NCBI GenBank assembly: GCA_934663775.1
Contig: CAKUKU010000004.1
Coordinates: 78,861-142,860, forward strand
Direction: 5' to 3'
Length of the DNA: 64,000 nt
Origin: an uncultured Ellagibacter sp.
Lineage (GTDB): Bacteria > Actinomycetota > Coriobacteriia > Coriobacteriales > Eggerthellaceae
This document shows, one piece after another, positions 20,949 to 27,964 of this stretch (its first letter is position 1; each line of letters starts with the position of its first letter). A model generated the notes under the pieces. The model did no database searches. It was not told the DNA's origin and was given only the letters and a program-made list of their open reading frames with translations. A program made the translations under genes and the position numbers.

Positions 20949-21533
20949 CTACATAATCTCGATATCCTGCGGCTTCAAAACGATCGCGTAGAACACGCAC
21001 GGCTCGCCGCCCGTGGCGATCATGCCATGCCCGCGGCCCGAATCGTACATAAGGACATCGCCGGGGCCCAGTTCCTCGACGTGGCCTTCGTAGGCGAAGC
21101 GCATATGTCCGGAGACGATGCAGTCGATTTCCTGACCGCGGTGATAGGACAGATGGATGGGCTTGTCCTGCTCTTCGGGAAGGTAGGGCATTGTGACCAA
21201 GAACGGCTCGGCGAGCTTGTTCTTGAACTGCGGCGCCTTGTGCAGGTACTCGAAGCCGGCACGACGCTTCACGGACAGCCCGTCGCCCTCGCGGATAAGG
21301 GAATACCCGGTCAGGTGAGGGTTCTCGCCAGTAAGCAGCTCGACGACGTCGACGCCGAAGCGCTTCGCGCACTTCGAGAGGAAGGTGAAGCTCAAGTCCT
21401 GTTCGCCGGATTCCTGTGCGGCGTATTCCGAAAGCGAGCGGCCCGTCGCCTGGGCCATTTCCTGCATCGAGATGTCCAAATCCTCGCGCAGCGACCTAAT
21501 TCGCGAAGCCACCTCTTCGATCTTCGGTTCCAT
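20949..21533 (-). CDS. XRE-family transcriptional regulator with C-terminal cupin domain
   Basis: A 194-residue regulator: a helix-turn-helix in residues 5-65 (IRSLREDLDISMQEMAQATG) and a cupin sensor in residues 100-190 (HRGQEIDCIVSGHMRF, ELGPGDVLMYDSGRGHGM). Such XRE-cupin proteins usually sense a small acid or amine and control the genes next to them. It is first in the acyl-CoA synthetase/VOR operon, so autoregulation of that operon is likely. The ATG at 21533 has AAAGGGGGAG upstream. Two palindromes lie in its promoter region. Confidence 0.9.
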   Translation of the reverse strand: MEPKIEEVASRIRSLREDLDISMQEMAQATGRSLSEYAAQESGEQDLSFTFLSKCAKRFGVDVVELLTGENPHLTGYSLIREGDGLSVKRRAGFEYLHKAPQFKNKLAEPFLVTMPYLPEEQDKPIHLSYHRGQEIDCIVSGHMRFAYEGHVEELGPGDVLMYDSGRGHGMIATGGEPCVFYAIVLKPQDIEIM

Positions 21534-21562
21534 ATGCGACTCCCCCTTTCATAGTGCTCGAA

Positions 21563-21612
21563 CGATGCATCGCAAACGATGCCTAACGCATGGATTGTAT
21601 CGCAACGTTGCG
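21563..21612 (-). promoter_or_regulatory. promoter region and palindromic operators upstream of the XRE-cupin gene
   Basis: Two perfect palindromes: CGATGCATCG (21563-21572) and CGCAACGTTGCG (21601-21612). The second directly abuts a minus-strand TACAAT that would serve as -10, so a bound dimer would block the promoter. A further CGATGC half-site lies between them. Operator function is inferred. Confidence 0.5.
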
Positions 21613-21634
21613 AAATGGAAGTAGTTTGATATGC

Positions 21635-21671
21635 AAACGGCGGCTAACCGTCATATGGATAGCCGCCGTTT
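21635..21671 (-). terminator. terminator of the def-fmt-rsmB operon
   Basis: Perfect 12-bp stem AAACGGCGGCTA/TAGCCGCCGTTT with a 13-nt loop, ending in TTTG on the minus strand. It separates rsmB from the XRE-cupin gene. Confidence 0.7.
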
Positions 21672-21701
21672 CGGGCAGGCCCACACGATTGGGGGTTTAG
21701 C

Positions 21702-23894
21702 TTATTCTGCCGTCTTCAGGAGACGGACGGCGAAGTGGGCGTCGGGCGAGCCGGGCTTGAGCGCGGGGTTGAAGCACGGCGCGCCGCCTAAGGGAGCGAG
21801 CGCGAACGCCGAGCCCTCCTCGCTCGCCAGAAACGCCTTCACGACATCGATGTTCTCGGCGCGCGTGATGGTGCAGGTGGCGAACACGATGCTGCCGCCG
21901 TCGTTCACGTGCGACGCCGCGGATTTCAGAAGCGCGAGGTCGGTTGCGGCGAACTCGTCGATCTTCTCGGGCTTCAGGCGCCAGCGAATCTCGGGGTGGC
22001 GGCGAAGGGTGCCGAGTCCCGAGCAGGGCGCGTCGATGAACACGACGTCGAAGGTGCGCTCGCCTACGACCGCATCGAGGTCGCGCGCGTCGCCCGTGAG
22101 CGCCTCGGACACGTGCACACCGTATTCCTCTGCGCGATCGGCGGTGATGTTCGTCTTGAACTCAAGGTTGTCGACGGTGACGTACTCCTCGATCTGCGAG
22201 CCGAAGCGGCGGGTGGCGTCGCTTTGGACGAGCACCGTCTTCGTGCCGCGGCCAGCGCCGATCTCAAGGAGCGATTTGGGTTTCTCATCGGGAAGAACAA
22301 GACGCGCGACCTGCTGCGACGACGCGTCGGAGACGAGCAGCTGCCCGGTTTGGATCATATGGCGCACGCGCCCGTCGAAGAGCACGCGCCCCTCGGAGAG
22401 ACAGTAGCACCCGGGGATTTCCTCGCCGTTCACCGACACCGCCACCGGGTTGCCGTGCGCGGACTCGATCGTCTCCACGATCTCGGCCTCGTTAGCGCGC
22501 GCGGCGTTCACCGCGATGAATAAGGGGGCGGGCTCGTTCGACGCTACGAGGTAGTCGCGTGCGGCCTCGGGGCCCAAGTCGACGAGCGCAAGCCTCGCGA
22601 GCCACTCGGGAAACGCATTCAGACGCGCGAAAGCCTCGATGCTCGTGCGCGGGTCGTCGAAGGGGAACTTATGCGCCTTGTCGGCGATGCGGCGCAAGAC
22701 GGCGTTGGCCAGGCCGGACGCCTTCGGCGCGATCGTCTTCACGAGCTCGACGCCCTGGCTCACCGCAGCATGCGGCTCCTTTTTGAGGAAAATGATCTCG
22801 TAAGTGGAGATTCGCATGGCGTCGCGAACGTCGTCGTCGATGTCGCTTAGGCGGTCGAGGCAGCGGTTGATGACGTCGTCGAGCGTGCCGTAGGAGCTCA
22901 CCACGCCGAGCGTGAGGCGGGTCGCGAACGCGCGATCTTCGCGCGACATGCGGGAAGAGTCGATGTACTTGTGGATAAGGTCCTGGGCGAACGCGTCGCG
23001 CTTGCGCACGATGGAGGTCACCTGCAAAGCTGCTTGGCGCGCAGGAGAAGCGCTGCGGCCGGCGTCCCTATGGACGACACCGCTCGTGCGCGGCTTGTCG
23101 TCGAAGGAGCGCTTCGCTCCGCGCTTCTGCCCGCCCTTGGGGCGATTTCGGTACTTGAGTTCGCCCTCCTCGTCGAGCTCGAGCTCACCGCGGTAGACGC
23201 CCGGCTCCTGCTCGCGCGCTTCGGCGAGGGCAGCGTTCTGCTCGTTGGGTTGCCAGGGCTTACGCGGCGCGTGCCCGTGGCGCTCGCCCGCATCCTTGCG
23301 CGAGAACTCGCGGCCTTCCGGGCGCTCGGCGCGAGGAGCGGCCTCGCTGCCCGCAGCCTCGTCGACTGCGCGCGGCGACTCCTCAGCGGCAACGACCTGC
23401 GAAGACGCGGCGTTCTCGTTCTCCTCGGCTTTCACAAGCGGTTCACGCGCATCCTGCTCGCGCTTTTCGTAGGGCCCGCGGGGGCCGTCATTGCGCTTGG
23501 CATACGGCTTGCGGTTGCCATCGTGTTTGCCGTAGGGCTTGCGGTTGCCCTCGCCGCGTTTCCCAAACGACTTGCCGCCCGACCGGCGATCGCCTGCGCC
23601 CTTGCCGTAGGGCTTGCGCTCGCCTGAGCGCTCGTTGTCGAACGGCTTGCGGGAGCGATGCTCGCCGTCCTGCGAGCGGCGGTCATCTGCGCGGGAGCCG
23701 CTTTTCTTGTAGCCTCCCTTGCGCTCGCCGCCGCGGGAGTTTCCATAGGAACCTTTGCGATCGCCGCGACCCTTCGAGTCGCGCGGGCCAGAACCCGACC
23801 TCCCGCGATAGCCGCCCGCGTTCGGGCGCTTGTCGTTGCGGTTGCCGTTTGCGTTTCGATGTTCTTCGTGGTGCTGGTTGTTGCCATCAGGCAT
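21702..23894 (-). CDS. rsmB: 16S rRNA m5C967 methyltransferase with long basic N-terminal extension
   Basis: SAM-dependent RNA methyltransferase of 730 residues against a usual 430-450. From about residue 285 it is canonical: a NusB-like helical domain (ARQAALQVTSIVRKRDAF), then the Rossmann methyltransferase with LEIGAGRGTKT, the motif IV Cys624 in DAPCSGLGT and the nucleophile Cys674 in ATCTITRAEN. Residues 1-284 are low complexity, very rich in Gly, Arg, Lys, Asn and Asp, with repeats such as RKPYGK, so almost certainly disordered and RNA-binding. I start at the ATG at 23894, which overlaps the fmt stop by 8 bp; longer starts would be read entirely inside fmt. Confidence 0.93.
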   Translation of the reverse strand: MPDGNNQHHEEHRNANGNRNDKRPNAGGYRGRSGSGPRDSKGRGDRKGSYGNSRGGERKGGYKKSGSRADDRRSQDGEHRSRKPFDNERSGERKPYGKGAGDRRSGGKSFGKRGEGNRKPYGKHDGNRKPYAKRNDGPRGPYEKREQDAREPLVKAEENENAASSQVVAAEESPRAVDEAAGSEAAPRAERPEGREFSRKDAGERHGHAPRKPWQPNEQNAALAEAREQEPGVYRGELELDEEGELKYRNRPKGGQKRGAKRSFDDKPRTSGVVHRDAGRSASPARQAALQVTSIVRKRDAFAQDLIHKYIDSSRMSREDRAFATRLTLGVVSSYGTLDDVINRCLDRLSDIDDDVRDAMRISTYEIIFLKKEPHAAVSQGVELVKTIAPKASGLANAVLRRIADKAHKFPFDDPRTSIEAFARLNAFPEWLARLALVDLGPEAARDYLVASNEPAPLFIAVNAARANEAEIVETIESAHGNPVAVSVNGEEIPGCYCLSEGRVLFDGRVRHMIQTGQLLVSDASSQQVARLVLPDEKPKSLLEIGAGRGTKTVLVQSDATRRFGSQIEEYVTVDNLEFKTNITADRAEEYGVHVSEALTGDARDLDAVVGERTFDVVFIDAPCSGLGTLRRHPEIRWRLKPEKIDEFAATDLALLKSAASHVNDGGSIVFATCTITRAENIDVVKAFLASEEGSAFALAPLGGAPCFNPALKPGSPDAHFAVRLLKTAE

Positions 23895-24846
23895 GGTGAA
23901 CCGTCCATTCCCCGTCCTGCCCATGAAGCGCTGCGGCACCGGCCGCAAACGCCTGGGCATCCATTTCCTTCTTTCCGTCAGGCTTGAGCCTGAATACCTC
24001 GAGCGCTCCGTCGGCGCACCCGAGCAAAAGCCGTTTCGCCTTGTAGCGAACTTCGCCGGCACGAAGGCCGCTCGCCGCGAGCCTTCCCTGCTCATCGTAG
24101 TCGGCACGGCAGGCGTCCAAGATCGTTGCGCCCTTGCCGAGCAGCGTGCACTTGCTCGGGTGGCCCGCACTCGACGCGCGCACGCGGCGCGCGAGCATGT
24201 CGACGTCGAGCGCCGGATTCAAATCGAGCTCGCCCTTGCTGATCTTGTGGGCGTAGGTGGCGTCGGTTTCCTTCTGCACGACCCAGCGCTCCTGTTTGCG
24301 CATGATTTGCATGATCGCCGTCAAAAGCGCATGCGAGCCCAGGTTCGCGAGCTCGTCGGCCAACTCGGGCAGCGACTTGCCGTCCACGTTGAGCGTGCGG
24401 CAAACGCAGTACGGGCCCGTGTCGAGGCCTTCCTCCATGCGCATGATGCACACGCCCGTCTCCTCGTCGTCGGCGAGGATCGCGTGCTCGATAGGAGCTG
24501 CGCCCCTCCAGCGGGGCAGAAGCGACGCATGCACGTTCAGGCAGTGGTACGTGGGACATTCGAGCACGTCAGCGGGAAGAATCATACCGTAGGCCGCGAC
24601 GACGATGAAGTCGGGGCGGTACCGCTCGAGCGTGGCGACCGCTTCGGGGTCCTTAAACGTCGTGGGCTGCTCCACGGGGATGCCCAAGCGCTCGGCCGTC
24701 TCCTTCACCGGCGAGGCCGCAAGCTTCTTGCCGCGCCCGCGCACTGCATCGGGGCGCGTGTAGGCCGCAACGACGTCGTAGTGCTCGGAGAGGTCTTCAA
24801 GGATGGTCGCCGCGAAATCCGGCGTGCCCATGAAAACGATGCGCAT
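23887..24846 (-). CDS. fmt: methionyl-tRNA formyltransferase
   Basis: Formylates initiator Met-tRNA using 10-formyltetrahydrofolate. The 319 residues have the N-terminal MGTPDFAATIL loop, the folate-binding and catalytic region LNVHASLLPRWRGAAPIEHAI (catalytic Asn and His), METD-like KETDATYAHKI and a C-terminal OB-fold. It starts immediately after the def stop codon (TGA adjacent to ATG) and overlaps rsmB by 8 bp, giving the common def-fmt-rsmB order. Confidence 0.97.
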   Translation of the reverse strand: MRIVFMGTPDFAATILEDLSEHYDVVAAYTRPDAVRGRGKKLAASPVKETAERLGIPVEQPTTFKDPEAVATLERYRPDFIVVAAYGMILPADVLECPTYHCLNVHASLLPRWRGAAPIEHAILADDEETGVCIMRMEEGLDTGPYCVCRTLNVDGKSLPELADELANLGSHALLTAIMQIMRKQERWVVQKETDATYAHKISKGELDLNPALDVDMLARRVRASSAGHPSKCTLLGKGATILDACRADYDEQGRLAASGLRAGEVRYKAKRLLLGCADGALEVFRLKPDGKKEMDAQAFAAGAAALHGQDGEWTVHHA

Positions 24847-25380
24847 TCAATCCACCTCGATAGAGGTGTCGCCGGGCATGGCACCCTGCTTGCGCGCCTC
24901 ATCGTAGGCTTCGAGCGCGCGAATACGCGTGAGCGGGTCGCATGCCTCGAACAGCGTGCGGCCGTTTAGATGGTCGATCTCGTGTTGAAGGCAGCGCCCG
25001 AGAAGGCCATCGCCCTCGATTTCCCACAGCTCGCCGTCGAGGTCGTAATAGCGCACGCGAGCCCAGGGCTTGCGTGAGACGGGAACGGTGATGCCAGGGC
25101 AGGACAGGCAGCCCTCACCTTGGGTTTCGGGCTCGCCTTTGAGCTCGATGATCTCGGGGTTGACCAAAACGATGGGGTTTTGCTCCTCGGAATCGTCCAC
25201 GTCGATCACGATCAGGCGCTTCGTCACGCCCACCTGGGGAGCGGCGATACCGCAGCCGTTGTTGTGATACATCGCGCGAGCCATCTGCTTCGCGAGTTTC
25301 TTCAAGCTGTGATCGCCCGGCGTGCACGACTCGCACTCCTGGCGAAGAAGCGGGTCGGGAGCTATAACGATACTGACCAC
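24847..25380 (-). CDS. def: peptide deformylase
   Basis: Metal-dependent removal of the N-formyl group from nascent proteins. All three signature motifs are present: GCGIAAPQVG, EGCLSCPG and QHEIDHLNG (Cys and two His metal ligands, catalytic Glu). I choose the GTG at 25380, so the protein starts M-VSIVIAPDPLLRQ as in homologues (177 residues). AAAGGA lies upstream; a GTG at 25416 would add 12 residues that do not look conserved. Promoter-proximal gene of def-fmt-rsmB. Confidence 0.95.
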   Translation of the reverse strand: MVSIVIAPDPLLRQECESCTPGDHSLKKLAKQMARAMYHNNGCGIAAPQVGVTKRLIVIDVDDSEEQNPIVLVNPEIIELKGEPETQGEGCLSCPGITVPVSRKPWARVRYYDLDGELWEIEGDGLLGRCLQHEIDHLNGRTLFEACDPLTRIRALEAYDEARKQGAMPGDTSIEVD

Positions 25381-25427
25381 TGGCAACACGTCCTTTATTC
25401 GGTTTGATGCGGGCACAACTTTTTAAT

Positions 25428-25473
25428 ACCCGCCTTTTTCGCTTGCGACATTGTGGCAAGCGAAATGGCGGGT
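25428..25473 (-). repeat. interrupted inverted repeat upstream of def
   Basis: Two nested stems, ACCCGCC/GGCGGGT and TTCGCTTG/CAAGCGAA, with an 11-nt loop. It lies between the SPFH gene stop and def. It could terminate the SPFH transcript, but no U-tract follows on the minus strand. The rest of 25381-25548 has no gene. Confidence 0.55.
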
Positions 25474-25548
25474 GTCCACCCAAAAGACCAGGTTAAGCGG
25501 GAAACGAACACAAATTCGCGGGATGTGGTGCCGTATAGGCAAAAGCGC

Positions 25549-26511
25549 CTACGCGCTCGGCGTCTCGCTTTGCTTCGCGGCGTTGGGGTCGTCGGTCACG
25601 ATTTCCTTGATCGACGCCGCAAGGCCTGCGATTCCCTGAATGTCGGAGGGGATGATGAGCTTGGTTGCACGACCGTTCGCGACGCACTTCAGAGCCTCGT
25701 ATGCTTGAAGGGTCAAAACCGCGTTGTCGGCGCCCGCCTCGCGCACCATCGCGATGCCCTCTGCGGTTGCGCGCTGGACGTTGCGGATAGCCTCGGCCTC
25801 ACCTTCCGCCTCGCGAATCTGCTTTTCCTTCTCGGCTTCCGCGGCGAGGATGATCGCCTGCTTTTCCGCCTCGGCGGAGAGGATCTGCGCCTGCTTCTCG
25901 CCCTCGGCGACCGTGATGGCGCTCTGCTTCTGGCCCTCTGCCAAAAGCACGGCCTCGCGTTTCTCTCGCTCGGCCTTCATCTGCTTTTCCATCGCCTGCT
26001 GGATGGCGGCGGGCGGCGTGATGTTCTTCACCTCGACGCGGTTGACCTTGATGCCCCAGGCATCCGTCGCCTCATCGAGGATGGAGCGCATCTTCGCGTT
26101 GATGGTGTCGCGGGAAACGAGCGTCGTGTCGAGGTCGAGCTCGCCGATGATGTTGCGGATCGTGGTCGCGGAGAGGTTCTCAATAGCGACGATGGGGTTC
26201 TCCACGCCGTAGCAAAAAAGCTTCGGGTCGAGAATCTTGAAGAAGACGACCGTGTCGATCGAGATCGTGACGTTGTCCTTCGTGATGACCGGCTGCGGCG
26301 GGAAATCGAAAACCTGTTCCTTGAGAGAGATTCCCATGCGCACATGGTCGATGAAGGGAATCTTGATGTGGAGGCCGTTGTTCCACGTGGTGAGATACGA
26401 CCCCAGACGCTCGACGATGGCGGCCTCGGCCTGCGGAACGATCTTCACGCAGGTGACGGCTAAGACCACCACGATGATGACGAGCACGATGAGGAAGGTG
26501 AGCAGTGGCAT
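25549..26511 (-). CDS. SPFH/Band 7 (stomatin-like, QmcA type) membrane protein
   Basis: A 320-residue protein with one N-terminal transmembrane helix (about residues 4-24), an SPFH domain (VPQAEAAIVERLGSY to about residue 190) and a long Ala/Glu/Lys-rich coiled coil (about 190-260), then a short tail. Members form membrane microdomain scaffolds and often pair with NfeD proteins, as here: the NfeD-like gene is 26 bp upstream in the same direction. The ATG at 26511 follows AAAGGAAA. Exact cellular role is unknown. Confidence 0.93.
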   Translation of the reverse strand: MPLLTFLIVLVIIVVVLAVTCVKIVPQAEAAIVERLGSYLTTWNNGLHIKIPFIDHVRMGISLKEQVFDFPPQPVITKDNVTISIDTVVFFKILDPKLFCYGVENPIVAIENLSATTIRNIIGELDLDTTLVSRDTINAKMRSILDEATDAWGIKVNRVEVKNITPPAAIQQAMEKQMKAEREKREAVLLAEGQKQSAITVAEGEKQAQILSAEAEKQAIILAAEAEKEKQIREAEGEAEAIRNVQRATAEGIAMVREAGADNAVLTLQAYEALKCVANGRATKLIIPSDIQGIAGLAASIKEIVTDDPNAAKQSETPSA

Positions 26512-26537
26512 AGCGTTTCCTTTCGATAGCGGACGGT

Positions 26538-26975
26538 TTATGCTTCCGGTTCACACGGTTTGACGATGAGCTTGATAGATTCCTGACCAATGACTTCGAC
26601 GCGCGTGCCCTCGGGTAGGACCTCGCCCGTAGCCGAGCGCGCCGACCAGGTCATATGGTCGGAAAGCTCAACCCTGCCGGTGAGCCCGTCGTTGTCGACG
26701 GCAACGCATACGACGCCGCGCTCGCCGATGAGGGTCGGCTCTTCCGCCCGCCCGCGGTCGCGGTATTTCACGAACACGGGGCGCAGGAGCACGAGGCACA
26801 ACACGGACACGATGAGGAAGAGCACGATCTGCACGATGAGGTTCGCGCCGAGAAGGTCGGCCACGAACGCTACCAGAGCGCCGACGACGAACCACATCGT
26901 GACCAGCCCAAACGAGAGAGCCTCGATGACGGCCATCACGCCCGCAACCACAAGCCAGAGAAACGGACCCGCCAT
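26538..26975 (-). CDS. NfeD-like membrane protein
   Basis: A 145-residue short NfeD (NfeD1b type): three hydrophobic helices in residues 5-75 and a C-terminal OB-fold (LIGERGVVCVAVDNDGLTG, ending VEVIGQESIKLIV). It partners the downstream SPFH protein. Start ATG at 26975 directly behind a textbook AAAGGAGGTG; an in-frame extension upstream is basic, non-conserved sequence spanning intergenic DNA and was discarded. Confidence 0.92.
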   Translation of the reverse strand: MAGPFLWLVVAGVMAVIEALSFGLVTMWFVVGALVAFVADLLGANLIVQIVLFLIVSVLCLVLLRPVFVKYRDRGRAEEPTLIGERGVVCVAVDNDGLTGRVELSDHMTWSARSATGEVLPEGTRVEVIGQESIKLIVKPCEPEA

Positions 26976-27128
26976 AGTCGCACCTCCTTTTGTCTTCAAG
27001 TAAGAACCAGTATACCAGAGCGCATGGCGGCGCCTCTGACCACATGGGCGGAATCTGGGGCTTAAACCCCGAGCGATAGCGAACCCCTGCCCACCGATTT
27101 CGCAGTCGAGTCGCGCACTCAAACGCAA

Positions 27129-27161
27129 AGAAGCGCGGCCCCCTGTGGAAGCCGCGCTTCT
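27129..27161 (-). terminator. terminator of the flavoprotein/cytochrome operon
   Basis: Perfect 11-bp stem (AGAAGCGCGGC/GCCGCGCTTCT) with an 11-nt loop, followed on the minus strand by TTTGCGTTTG. The rest of 26976-27199 shows no gene. Confidence 0.7.
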
Positions 27162-27199
27162 CCTTCGCAATCGGTGCATCCCGATCGACTCAGTGCAAT

Positions 27200-27937
27200 C
27201 TAGTCGAGCGTGCCCGACGCCTCCTCGAGCTGAGTGTTCTCGGTGTAGTCGATCCAACCGTCGGGGACGACCGCATCGGTGTGGCACTGCGTGCAGTAGT
27301 TCACGCTCGTGCGGTGCGCTTTGTGGCATGTTGTGCACTTCTGCTCGCCATGCTGCGGGGTATGCGGGTTGATCTTGCCCATCCAGGCCGTCTTCTTCTC
27401 CAGCTCCTCGCGCGTGTAGGGGTGGCAGCTGTCGTTCATGCAGAACTCATCGGAGTTCTCAAGACCGCGCGCCTCCACAAGCTGCGTCGCCGTTCGTTCG
27501 CCGAGCGGGCTGTCGTAGTTGCCGGACACCCACTCGACGCCTTCGTTCACCTGCTCGCTGAGCGTCGGCACATGGCAATCCATGCAGGTCTTGCCCACTT
27601 GCCCGTGCACCGCGGCGAGCATGCTGGAAGCGTCCTCGACCTCGTTGCCCCACTTATCGGTGGCGGACTCGCCGGGAGTCGCCTCGTAGGTTGGCAGATA
27701 CGGGTCCATCGGGTTGTGGCAGATGGCGTTGCAAAAGCTCGGCTGCTCGTGCCACACCATGAAGCCCGCGCCCGCAACCACGAGCACCGCAACGATGCAG
27801 CCGACCACGATGCCCGCGCGCTGTTTCCTCGTGCACTTGCGCTTAGGCGAGGAAGCGCCCGCCGAAGCGGCTTCTGCGGCAGGGGACGCACTCGCGTCCT
27901 CCACCTTGTCCTTTTCGATTTCGCTTTGTTCGCTCAT
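27200..27937 (-). CDS. membrane-anchored pentahaem cytochrome c
   Basis: A 245-residue electron carrier: a cytoplasmic acidic N-terminus, one transmembrane anchor (about residues 41-62), and an extracytoplasmic domain with five haem-binding sites. Three are CxxCH (Cys118-121, Cys201-204, Cys215-218), one is CxxxCH (Cys69-73) and one is CxxxxCH (Cys166-171). NapC/NirT-like anchors of this type take electrons from menaquinol and give them to a periplasmic reductase. It lies 27 bp after the flavoprotein stop and has AAAGGAG before its ATG, so the two form an operon. The two non-standard haem motifs are notable. Confidence 0.9.
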   Translation of the reverse strand: MSEQSEIEKDKVEDASASPAAEAASAGASSPKRKCTRKQRAGIVVGCIVAVLVVAGAGFMVWHEQPSFCNAICHNPMDPYLPTYEATPGESATDKWGNEVEDASSMLAAVHGQVGKTCMDCHVPTLSEQVNEGVEWVSGNYDSPLGERTATQLVEARGLENSDEFCMNDSCHPYTREELEKKTAWMGKINPHTPQHGEQKCTTCHKAHRTSVNYCTQCHTDAVVPDGWIDYTENTQLEEASGTLD

Positions 27938-27964
27938 CGCAATACTCCTTTCTCGGGCCTTTGA

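Noticed and set aside
26976..27338. Upstream extension of the NfeD-like protein by about 120 residues
   Set aside because: A perfect ribosome site fixes the start at 26975; the extension is basic filler covering the cytochrome terminator and gene end.
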